From the NCBI GenBank assembly GCA_039920745.1, contig JBDSDD010000087.1, positions 16,602 through 80,601 of the forward strand: a stretch of DNA of 64,000 nucleotides, read 5' to 3'. The notes under the pieces were generated by a model. The model was not told where the DNA came from. It saw only the letters and a list, made by a program, of their open reading frames with translations, and made no database searches. Within the stretch, counting starts at the first letter, position 1. Every line of letters begins with the position of its first letter. This document shows, one piece after another, positions 34,742 through 42,359 of this stretch. A program made the position numbers and the translations under genes. Source of the stretch: Scleromatobacter sp039920745 (lineage in GTDB: Bacteria > Pseudomonadota > Gammaproteobacteria > Burkholderiales > Burkholderiaceae_C).

Positions 34742-35968
34742 CTACCCTTGCGCATCGGCCTTCAACAGCACGCCGAGATTGGGATTGAGCTCATCGAAGA
34801 TCGGCAGCGCGGCCGCCCCGAGGGCGGCCGTGTCATGCCCGGCCAACCCCGCGATCACGCGCGGCGTCTGGCGGTTGCGGCGTGCGGCCACCGACGTGTG
34901 CAGCGGCTCGAGCCGCTCGATCAGCAGTGCGAGCACGGACGACGGCAGGAAACCGCCGATCACCACGGCCTCGGCGTCCAGCATCGATTCGAGGATGTTG
35001 ACCGCCTGGCGCAGGCGCTGCGCGGCCTCGTCCAGCCAGCCGTCCAGGCGCGCGCGCGCCACGGGGCTGGGGTCGAGCAGCATCTGCGGCGTGGCGTGCG
35101 CGATGTCGGCGATCTCCAGCGCCTCGTAGGCAGCCTGCAGCGACACGTAGCGCTCGAGGCAGCCGCGGTTGCCGCAGGGGCACGCGCGCCCGTCGGGCAC
35201 GACGATCATGTGGCCGACCTCGCCGGCGTTGTGCCCGGAGCCCTTGTACAGGTGCCCGTCGTGGAACATGCCGGCACCCAGGCCGGTGCCGATGAACAGG
35301 TAGGTGAAGCTGCGGAAGGTGCGTGCGACGCCGTGCAGGCGCTCGCCGATGGCGGCGGCGGTGGCGTCGTTCTCCATGATCACGGGCATGCCGATGGCGC
35401 TGCCGATCTGCTGGGCGATCGACAGATCGTTCCAGCCGGGCAACGCCGTCGGGCCCACGGCGCTGAGGCCTTCGACATCGAACGGCCCCGGCACCGCCAG
35501 GCCCAGGCCCAGCACGCGGCTCCAGTCGACGTCGGACGACTTGCGCAGCGTCTCCACCACATCGCGCACCAGGGGCAAGGCCTGCTCCGGTGTCGGGTGG
35601 TCGACGGCCAGCGTGCAACGACCACGGATCCGGCCCGACAGGTCGACGACGACCGCGACCATCATGTTCTGGTCGATCTGCAGGCCGATCGAGTAGGCGC
35701 CGTCCGGGTTGATGACGAACGGCGTCGCGGGCTGGCCGCGCGTGCCGCGTTCGGGCGTCAGCGCGTTGAGAAAGCCGAGCTTCTGCAACTCGCTGGCGAT
35801 GTTGGAGATGGTCTGCGGGGTGAGCGCGGTCAGGCGCGCGATGTCCGCGCGCGTGAGCCGTCCGTGCAGGCGGATGGCCTCCATCACGACGCGCCGGTTG
35901 TGCGACCGCGCGAACTCGAGATTGGTGCCGGACAGGCTGGCGACGGGGGGTTTGTTCACCGGAGACAT
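34742..35968 (-). CDS. ROK family transcriptional repressor
   Basis: The 408-residue regulator has a winged helix (RRVVMEAIRLHGRLTRADIARLTALTPQTISNIASEL, residues 25-65) fused to a ROK sugar-binding domain. GTGLGAGMF is near residue 230, and CPCGNRGCLERY, the conserved zinc-binding C-x-C-G-x2-G-C-x-E motif, is near 270. This is the NagC/Mlc/XylR pattern. It is divergent from the ABC importer operon and probably represses it until a sugar or sugar phosphate binds. AT-rich CAAATTGA boxes at 36004 and 36435 are its likely operators. Confidence 0.9.
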   Translation of the reverse strand: MSPVNKPPVASLSGTNLEFARSHNRRVVMEAIRLHGRLTRADIARLTALTPQTISNIASELQKLGFLNALTPERGTRGQPATPFVINPDGAYSIGLQIDQNMMVAVVVDLSGRIRGRCTLAVDHPTPEQALPLVRDVVETLRKSSDVDWSRVLGLGLAVPGPFDVEGLSAVGPTALPGWNDLSIAQQIGSAIGMPVIMENDATAAAIGERLHGVARTFRSFTYLFIGTGLGAGMFHDGHLYKGSGHNAGEVGHMIVVPDGRACPCGNRGCLERYVSLQAAYEALEIADIAHATPQMLLDPSPVARARLDGWLDEAAQRLRQAVNILESMLDAEAVVIGGFLPSSVLALLIERLEPLHTSVAARRNRQTPRVIAGLAGHDTAALGAAALPIFDELNPNLGVLLKADAQG

Positions 35969-36457
35969 GATGACAGATCAGGATTCGAGTGTATTAACAT
36001 AATCAAATTGAAGTAATGCTCGACAACCCTTGTGAGACCGATCGCCACCGAACCCGGCTGCGAAACGCCGCGAGGCGTGTCAGACAGAACAATTCACCAT
36101 TCGGCGACCGCAGAGGCGCAGGCGCCGCACATTCTGCGGCAGCCGGGCGCGTGAGAGGCAGGCTGCCGCGGTGCAGATCGCCAAACCCTCGGATGCTGAA
36201 TCCGTTGCCAATGACAACGCGCGCGCTTCCCATGGATACGGCGTGGCGAGCCCTCCTCCCTGGCACCGGGTCCGCGTCCCGCAAGGTCGCGAATTCGCTG
36301 CAGTGCAGCGCCCATTCTGGCTCGGGACGCGTCGCCGTGCGCCTGGAGTTGAGCGCTGCCAAAGGGGTGGCGAAGGGTGTAAACCCTCAGCGCCACGGCC
36401 TTGACCCCCGACGGCACCGACCAGATAATGCAAACAAATTGATTTAACAAGCCGTCC
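35969..36457. promoter_or_regulatory. ROK-ABC importer divergent control region
   Basis: The 489-base gap contains a strong rightward promoter: TTGACC (36401-36406), 17 bases, GATAAT (36424-36429). It is followed by CAAATTGATTTAA (36435-36447) over the predicted start. A second CAAATTGA (36004-36011) lies in the AT-rich upstream of the ROK gene. These AT-rich islands stand out from GC-rich surroundings. The stretch between 36030 and 36400 shows no supported gene; open frames there look spurious. Confidence 0.65.
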
Positions 36458-37819
36458 ATGTTCGCCACCACCTTCGCGCCGATCTACCTTGCCCGCGCGC
36501 ACCAGGCCCGCTTGGCGGGTGTCCTGCGCCAGTGCGCGGTCGGCCTGGTGCTGGCCACCATTGCCCACGTCGCGGCGGCGGTGGAACTGACGATGTGGGT
36601 GATGCCCGTCACCACCAACGCGCAGCACGACATCCCCAACCTGCTCGCGCCCTTCCTCCGGCAACACCCCGGCATCACGGTGCGCGTGACCGTGCTGGAC
36701 TGGGAATCGGGCTGGAACAAGATCACCGCAGCCGCAGCGTCGCGCCGCGGGCCCGACCTGCTGGAACTGGGCACGACCTGGATGCCGGCGATCGCCGCGA
36801 TGGGCGGACTCGAGCCGCTGTCGGCGGCGCAGCTGGCCGAGGTCGGCAACGGCGCCCCCTACTACGCCGAGCTGTGGAAGACGACGCAGGTGTTCGGCCA
36901 GCAGGGCGTCTACGGCCTGCCCTGGTACGCCGACGTGCGTGCCGCCTACTACCGCACCGACGTGTTCCGCCAGGCCGGCGTCGACCCCGCCCAGGCGTTC
37001 GCCACGTGGGACAGCTTCCACGCGGCGCTCAAGAAGATCAACGGGATCACGGTGGCCGGCAAGCAGATCCATGCGTTGGCGTACGCGGGCAAGAACGACT
37101 GGAACGTGGTCCACAACCTCGCGCCGTGGATCTGGAACGCCGGCGGCGACGTGCTGAGCGCCGATGCGAAGCATTCCGCGTTGAACTCGCCGCAGGCGCT
37201 GCGCGCGATCGACTTCTACGCGTCGCTGGCCGTCGAGGGCCTGGTCCCGGCCAACGCGTTGGAGAAGGACTCCGACATCCTCGAAGGCGCGTGGGTCGGC
37301 GGCGACTACGGCGTGATCTTCTCGGGCCCGTGGCTGATGCGCCGCATCTTCGAGGCGCCGCTCGGCGCCGGCGTGCGCAACAACTTCGACGTCGCGCCGT
37401 ATCCGGCCGGCCCGCACGGCCACGCGACGTTCTTCGGCGGGTCGAACCTGGCGATCTTCAAGGGCTCGCGCCACAAACCCGAGGCCTGGGAGCTCGTCAA
37501 GTACCTGGGCGGCAAGACGCCGCAGGTGCAACTGTCGCTGGTGTCGTCGATGATGCCCGCGCGCATCGACGCGGCCAACGACCCGGCATGGACCGCGCGC
37601 CACCCGGTCTACGCCAAGCTCACCGCGATCGCTGCCGACGGCCGCGCCTACCCGGCAATTCCCGCATGGGGACCACTGGAGACGGTCTATACCAAGCACC
37701 TGGGCCAGGTGGCCGAGCTGTCGTCGGGCATCGCCGACAAGTACAGCGTGCCGGGGATGCAGGCGCTGATCGCCGACACGGTCATCGAGGCCGACAAGGT
37801 GCTGGAGGAAGCCAATTGA
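36458..37819 (+). CDS. ABC sugar importer substrate-binding protein (CUT1)
   Basis: The 453-residue protein has a long n-region and hydrophobic signal segment (CAVGLVLATIAHVAAA, ending near residue 41). The family-1 extracellular solute-binding fold follows: LTMWVMPVTTNAQHD, LLELGTTWMPAIAA and YGLPWYADVRAAYYRTD. It should bind an oligosaccharide in the periplasm for the two permeases that follow. The surrounding GH9, NagX-like and TonB genes suggest glucosaminyl or cello-type oligosaccharides. The ATG is the first in-frame start after a consensus promoter. Confidence 0.9.
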   Translation: MFATTFAPIYLARAHQARLAGVLRQCAVGLVLATIAHVAAAVELTMWVMPVTTNAQHDIPNLLAPFLRQHPGITVRVTVLDWESGWNKITAAAASRRGPDLLELGTTWMPAIAAMGGLEPLSAAQLAEVGNGAPYYAELWKTTQVFGQQGVYGLPWYADVRAAYYRTDVFRQAGVDPAQAFATWDSFHAALKKINGITVAGKQIHALAYAGKNDWNVVHNLAPWIWNAGGDVLSADAKHSALNSPQALRAIDFYASLAVEGLVPANALEKDSDILEGAWVGGDYGVIFSGPWLMRRIFEAPLGAGVRNNFDVAPYPAGPHGHATFFGGSNLAIFKGSRHKPEAWELVKYLGGKTPQVQLSLVSSMMPARIDAANDPAWTARHPVYAKLTAIAADGRAYPAIPAWGPLETVYTKHLGQVAELSSGIADKYSVPGMQALIADTVIEADKVLEEAN

Positions 37820-38787
37820 GCGCCCTCGGAATGACGATCGGCACTGCGCCCGCGGCGCGCACCAGGCGCCGGCGCAAGTTCGACGCGTTCCCCTACCTGC
37901 TGCTGGCACCCGCCGCGTTGATGATGCTGATCGTCAACCTGGTGCCGATCGTGCAGGGCTTTCGCATGTCGTTGCTCAAGCTCAACCAGTACACGCTGAG
38001 CCAGTTCATGGATGCGCCCTTCGTCGGTCTGCGCAACTACCGCGGCGTACTGTTCGACCCGACCAACCCGGTGCACTCGGGCATGCTGGGCGCGCTGCGC
38101 AACACGGCGTTGTACTCGATGCTGGTCACGCTGTGCTCGGTGGCGATCGGACTGGGCGTCGCGTTGCTGCTCAATCGCGAGTTCCCTGGCAAGTCGCTGG
38201 CGCGAACGCTGCTGATGCTGCCCTGGGTCGTGCCGACCTACGTCGTCGGCACGCTGTGGGGTTTCATGTGGCAGCGCGACGAAGGCATCATCAACCATGT
38301 CCTGGTCGACGTGCTGCACCTGATCGACCACAAGCCGTTCTGGCTGATCGGCAGCAACACCTTCTTCGCGATCGTGATCCCCACCGTGTGGCGCGCGTGG
38401 CCGGTGCTGATGCTGATCTTCCTGGCGGCGCTGCAGTCGGTGCCCGAGGAGCTGTACGAAGCCGCGCGCCTGGACGGCGCCAACGCGTGGCAGCGCTTGC
38501 GCAACATCACGTTGCCGTCGCTGATGCCGGTGATCGTCATCCAGGTGATGTTCCAGATCATCGACAACATCTACTCCTACAACATCGTCGCGATGATGTT
38601 CGGCAAGGGCGCGGGCTACCCCGGCGAGTGGGGCGACCTGCTGATGCCGCTGCTGACGCGCCAGAGCTTCAGCTACTGGCGCTTCGGCGAGGGCGCGGCG
38701 GTGTCGTTCGTGATGATGGCGGTGATGCTTGTCTTCGTGGCCGTTTGGATGCGCACGTTTCGCCGGAGCATGACCAGTGAAGCGTAA
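37816..38787 (+). CDS. ABC sugar importer permease 1 (MalF type)
   Basis: The 323-residue inner-membrane protein has six main transmembrane helices and the EAA-loop signature EELYEAARLDGANAWQRLRNITLP near residue 215. Together with the following gene it forms the CUT1 channel. A TTG at 37816, overlapping the binding-protein stop, is favoured because GGAGGA lies 6 bases before it; the ATG 5 codons later is too distant. Its 3' end overlaps permease 2 by 11 bases. Confidence 0.9.
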   Translation: MSALGMTIGTAPAARTRRRRKFDAFPYLLLAPAALMMLIVNLVPIVQGFRMSLLKLNQYTLSQFMDAPFVGLRNYRGVLFDPTNPVHSGMLGALRNTALYSMLVTLCSVAIGLGVALLLNREFPGKSLARTLLMLPWVVPTYVVGTLWGFMWQRDEGIINHVLVDVLHLIDHKPFWLIGSNTFFAIVIPTVWRAWPVLMLIFLAALQSVPEELYEAARLDGANAWQRLRNITLPSLMPVIVIQVMFQIIDNIYSYNIVAMMFGKGAGYPGEWGDLLMPLLTRQSFSYWRFGEGAAVSFVMMAVMLVFVAVWMRTFRRSMTSEA

Positions 38788-39619
38788 GAACTCGCAACGT
38801 CTACTGAACTTGCTGGTGTGGGCCATCGTCGTGCTCACGCTGTCGCCCGTGGCGTTCATGGTCTACGCGTCGCTGTCCGACTACAACGACATCGTCGCCG
38901 GCGACCTGGGCAAGGCCGCGTTCACGCCGCACTGGTCGAACTACCGCGAGATGTGGGTCAACGTCGACTTCCTCGCGTTCCTGCGCAACAGCCTGATCAT
39001 CTGCGGCTTCACGACGCTGTTCTCGACGCTGCTGGCCAGCCTGGCGGCCTACTCGCTGGCGCGCTTCAAGTTCCGCGGCAACCACCCGTTCAGCGTGGCC
39101 GTCAGCACCACGCAGGTGATCCCCGGCATGTTGTTCTTCCTGCCGCTGTACATGCTCTACATCCAGATCGACGACGCCGGCCTGCCGATGATGAACACCT
39201 TCCACGGGATGATCTTCCTGTACACGGCGATGTTCACGCCGGCCAGCATCTGGATCATGCGCGGCTTCTTCGTGTCGATCCCGCGCGACCTCGAGGACGC
39301 TGCCGTGATCGACGGTTGTTCCCGCTTCGGGGCGTTCGTGCGCATCGTGCTGCCGATCAGCGCCCCGGGAATCATCGCCACCGCGTCGTTCGTCTTCCTG
39401 CTCGCCTGGGACGAGGTGTTCTTCGCCTGGGTGCTGACCTCCTCGCCCGACGTGCAGACCGTGCCCGTCGGCTTGCGCCTGTACATGGGCCAGCACGCCA
39501 CCCGCTACGACCTGATGATGGCCGCCGCCGTCGTCAGCGTGATCCCGGTGCTGCTGACCTTCTTCGCGTCGCAACGCTGGTTCATCAAGGGCCTGGCCGC
39601 TGGTGCGGTCAAAGGCTGA
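38777..39619 (+). CDS. ABC sugar importer permease 2 (MalG type)
   Basis: The 280-residue membrane protein has six helices and the EAA motif RDLEDAAVIDGCSRFGAFVRIVLP near residue 175. The GTG start lies within the end of permease 1, showing tight coupling. No ATPase gene follows; the ATPase at 22281 is the obvious candidate to complete the transporter. Confidence 0.9.
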   Translation: MKRKNSQRLLNLLVWAIVVLTLSPVAFMVYASLSDYNDIVAGDLGKAAFTPHWSNYREMWVNVDFLAFLRNSLIICGFTTLFSTLLASLAAYSLARFKFRGNHPFSVAVSTTQVIPGMLFFLPLYMLYIQIDDAGLPMMNTFHGMIFLYTAMFTPASIWIMRGFFVSIPRDLEDAAVIDGCSRFGAFVRIVLPISAPGIIATASFVFLLAWDEVFFAWVLTSSPDVQTVPVGLRLYMGQHATRYDLMMAAAVVSVIPVLLTFFASQRWFIKGLAAGAVKG

Positions 39620-39640
39620 ATCCGAATACTGCTCTCCAAA

Positions 39641-40600
39641 ATGACCACTCCCCTGACCCATACCGCCGCCATTCGCGACCTCGCCGCCGCCACGGGCCCG
39701 CGCGTGCTCGCGTTCGACGTCGGCGGCACCTGGGTGAAGTACGGCGTCGTCGACGCGCAGGGCCGGCTGTTGTTCTCCGACCAGCTCGCCACGCAGAGCG
39801 AGCCCGACGGCAAGGCGCTGCTGATGCGACTGCTGGGCGTCGCCGAGCCGTTGATGACGCGCTACGGGCTGGCCGGCATCGCGTTCTCCACGCTGGGCAT
39901 CATCGACCCGGCCGAAGGCCGCCTCGTGGGCGCGGTGGAGGCGATCGCCGGCTACTTCGGCCAGTCGCCCAAGGCCAGCTTCGAGCAGGCGTTCGACGTG
40001 CCGGTGGTGGTGGAGAACGACGGCAACTGCGTCGCGCTGGCCGAAGGCTGGACCGGCTCCGCAGCCGGCGTGCGCAACTACCTCGCGCTGACGCTGGGCA
40101 CCGGCATCGGCGGCGGCATCGTCATCGACGGCAAGCTCTACCGCGGCGCAAACGGCGCGGCGGGTGAATGGGGCTACATGCTGGTCGACGGCAAGGTGTG
40201 GGAAGACCACGCGTCGCCCCGTGGCCTGGCCGCCGCGGCGCAGGTCGCGCGGCCCGGCTGCGGCTTCGACGCCGAAGCGGTGTTCGCGGCGCGCGACGCC
40301 GGCGACGCCGAAATGGCCGTCGTCGTCTCCGCCTGGTTCGCCCTGCTGGCCACCGGCCTGGCCAACCTGCTGTTCGCGTTCAACCCGTCGCGCGTGATCG
40401 TGGGCGGCGGCATCACCGCGCGCGGCCCGGCGTTCCTGCAGGAGTTGCGCGCCGAGATGCGCCATCGCCTGCGGCCCGAGTTCTACCGCATGTGCGACAT
40501 CGAGCTCGCCTCCGCCGGCAACCAGGCCGGACTGCTGGGTGCGGCGCGGTTGTGGCTCTCGCAACACGGCGGCGCACTGGCGCAGGCCTCCAACGACTGA
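39641..40600 (+). CDS. ROK family sugar kinase without the zinc motif
   Basis: The 319-residue kinase has AFDVGGTWVKYGVVD (ATP loop) near residue 24, VVENDGNCVALAE (catalytic Asp) near 125, LTLGTGIGGGIVIDG near 145 and GAAGEWGYM near 170. The usual ROK C-x-C-G-x2-G-C-x-E zinc motif is absent, replaced by WEDHASPRGLA. That resembles beta-glucoside kinases and N-acetylmannosamine-type kinases of the family rather than glucokinase or NagK. It probably phosphorylates the sugar released by the adjacent GH9. It is 21 bases after permease 2 and 5 bases before the GH9 gene. Confidence 0.85.
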   Translation: MTTPLTHTAAIRDLAAATGPRVLAFDVGGTWVKYGVVDAQGRLLFSDQLATQSEPDGKALLMRLLGVAEPLMTRYGLAGIAFSTLGIIDPAEGRLVGAVEAIAGYFGQSPKASFEQAFDVPVVVENDGNCVALAEGWTGSAAGVRNYLALTLGTGIGGGIVIDGKLYRGANGAAGEWGYMLVDGKVWEDHASPRGLAAAAQVARPGCGFDAEAVFAARDAGDAEMAVVVSAWFALLATGLANLLFAFNPSRVIVGGGITARGPAFLQELRAEMRHRLRPEFYRMCDIELASAGNQAGLLGAARLWLSQHGGALAQASND

Positions 40601-40605
40601 ACGCC

Positions 40606-42324
40606 ATGCAAGTCCTGCTCAATCACGTCGGATTCGCTCCCGCCTCGCCCAAGCTGGCGACGCTGCAGCACAACCAGCCGCTCGAGGTGCAGGCGTTCTC
40701 GGTGGTCGACCTGCGCACGCGTGCGGTCGTGCACTCGGGCATGACGACGCCGACCGCGTCGGTCGCCGGCTGGCAGGGCCGCCACTTCGCGCAGGCCGAG
40801 TTCACCCGCGTCACCGCGCCTGGCCGCTACGCCGTGATGCTGGACGCCACGTGGCCGCCGGTGCAGTCGCAGCCGTTCGAGATCGCCGACGGCCTGTTCG
40901 GCAGCCAGATGCTCTCGGACCTCGTCCACTACTTCAAGGGCCAGCGGTGCACCGGCCTGTTCGACGCCGCCGACCGCCGCGCCCCGCTGCTCGACACGCG
41001 CGAGCCGCGCGACGTGCACGGCGGCTGGTACGACGCCTCGGGCGACTGCTCCAAGTACCTGTCGCACCTGTCGTACGCCAACTTCATGAACCCGCAGCAG
41101 ACGCCGCTGGTCACCTGGACGCTGCTCGCGGGGCGCGACCGCATTCCGGCGCAGTCGAAGTGGCTCGACGAGCGCATCGTCGACGAAGCGCTGCACGGCG
41201 CCGACTTCCTCGTGCGCATGCAGGCGCCCGAAGGCTTCTTCTACACCACCGTGTTCGACAAGTGGAGCAAGGACGAGCACCAGCGCGAAATCTGCTCGTA
41301 TGCGACGCAGCAGGGCATCAAGTCCGCCGACTACCAGGCCGGCTTCCGCCAGGGCGGCGGCATGGCCATCGCGGCCCTCGCGCGCGCGTCGGGCGCGCAT
41401 CGCGACGGCGAATTCACGCGCGAGGACTATCTCGAGCGCGCCATGCTCGGCTTCGAGGTGCTCGAGCAACGCAACGCCGAGTTCGTCGACGACCATGTCG
41501 AGAACCTGATCGACCACTACTGCGCGCTGCTCGCCGCGAGCGAGCTGTTCCTGCGCACGCACGACGAGCGCTGGCGTGACGCCGGCGCCACCCGCGCCCG
41601 CGCGATGCTGGATCAGCAGGACGAGGCCGGCTTCTTCTGGTGCGACCAGGCCCGCACGCGCAGCTATTTCCACGCCAGCGACGCCGGCCTGCCTTGGCTC
41701 GCGCTGATGCGCTTGCTCGACTGCACGCCCGATGCGGCGCTGGTCGACGAGATCCGTGCGGCGCTGCTGCGGGGGCTGCGCTTCGAGCTCGCGATCACGC
41801 AGGTCGTCGCGAACCCCCTGGGGTATCCGCGACAGTACGTCGCGATGCCGGGCCGCGAGGCCGCCACCCAATTCTTCGTGCCACACGCCAACGAGAGCGG
41901 CTACTGGTGGCAGGGCGAGAACGCTCGCCTGGGCGCCCTCGCCACCGCTGCGCGCGCCGCGCAGGCGCTGCGCCTCGACGACGCAGTCTTCGATGCCGGG
42001 CTCGCCGCGTACGCGCAGCGCGCGCTCGACTGGCTGTTCGGCGCCAACCCGTTCGACACCTGCATGCTGCAGGGCTGGGGCCACAACCCGCCGCGCTACG
42101 AGGCCGGGTTCTGGAACGCGCCTGGCGGCGTGTGCAACGGCATCACGTCCGGCCTCGCCGACGAACACGACATCGACTTCCGCAAGCCCGAAGAAACAGA
42201 GCCAATGCACTCGTGGCGTTGGACCGAGCAATGGATCCCTCACGCGGCGTGGCTGTTCTGCGCGCTGTCATACGGGCTACCGATGCCAACATCAACACAC
42301 CCCTTCGCAGCGAACGAAAGCTGA
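40606..42324 (+). CDS. Cytoplasmic GH9 hydrolase, probably exo-beta-glucosaminidase-like
   Basis: The 572-residue protein has an N-terminal Ig-like domain (residues 1-85) and a GH9 (alpha/alpha)6 barrel. GGWYDASGDCSKYLSHLSYA near residue 140 carries the Asp pair, and WTEQWIPHAAW near residue 545 carries the catalytic Glu. Classical cellulases have DAGD; the DASGD-x-SKYLSHL form resembles the GH9 proteins of Vibrio chitin operons, which act on glucosaminides. There is no signal peptide, so it works on imported oligosaccharides. Cello-oligosaccharide activity cannot be excluded. Confidence 0.8.
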   Translation: MQVLLNHVGFAPASPKLATLQHNQPLEVQAFSVVDLRTRAVVHSGMTTPTASVAGWQGRHFAQAEFTRVTAPGRYAVMLDATWPPVQSQPFEIADGLFGSQMLSDLVHYFKGQRCTGLFDAADRRAPLLDTREPRDVHGGWYDASGDCSKYLSHLSYANFMNPQQTPLVTWTLLAGRDRIPAQSKWLDERIVDEALHGADFLVRMQAPEGFFYTTVFDKWSKDEHQREICSYATQQGIKSADYQAGFRQGGGMAIAALARASGAHRDGEFTREDYLERAMLGFEVLEQRNAEFVDDHVENLIDHYCALLAASELFLRTHDERWRDAGATRARAMLDQQDEAGFFWCDQARTRSYFHASDAGLPWLALMRLLDCTPDAALVDEIRAALLRGLRFELAITQVVANPLGYPRQYVAMPGREAATQFFVPHANESGYWWQGENARLGALATAARAAQALRLDDAVFDAGLAAYAQRALDWLFGANPFDTCMLQGWGHNPPRYEAGFWNAPGGVCNGITSGLADEHDIDFRKPEETEPMHSWRWTEQWIPHAAWLFCALSYGLPMPTSTHPFAANES

Positions 42325-42359
42325 CCCCGCAGCCTTCGTAGCCGCCTTCAGAGGCAGCC

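Noticed and set aside
36016..36447. 143-codon frame in the ROK-importer gap
   Set aside because: Low-complexity, no start signal, and it overlaps the promoter and operator.
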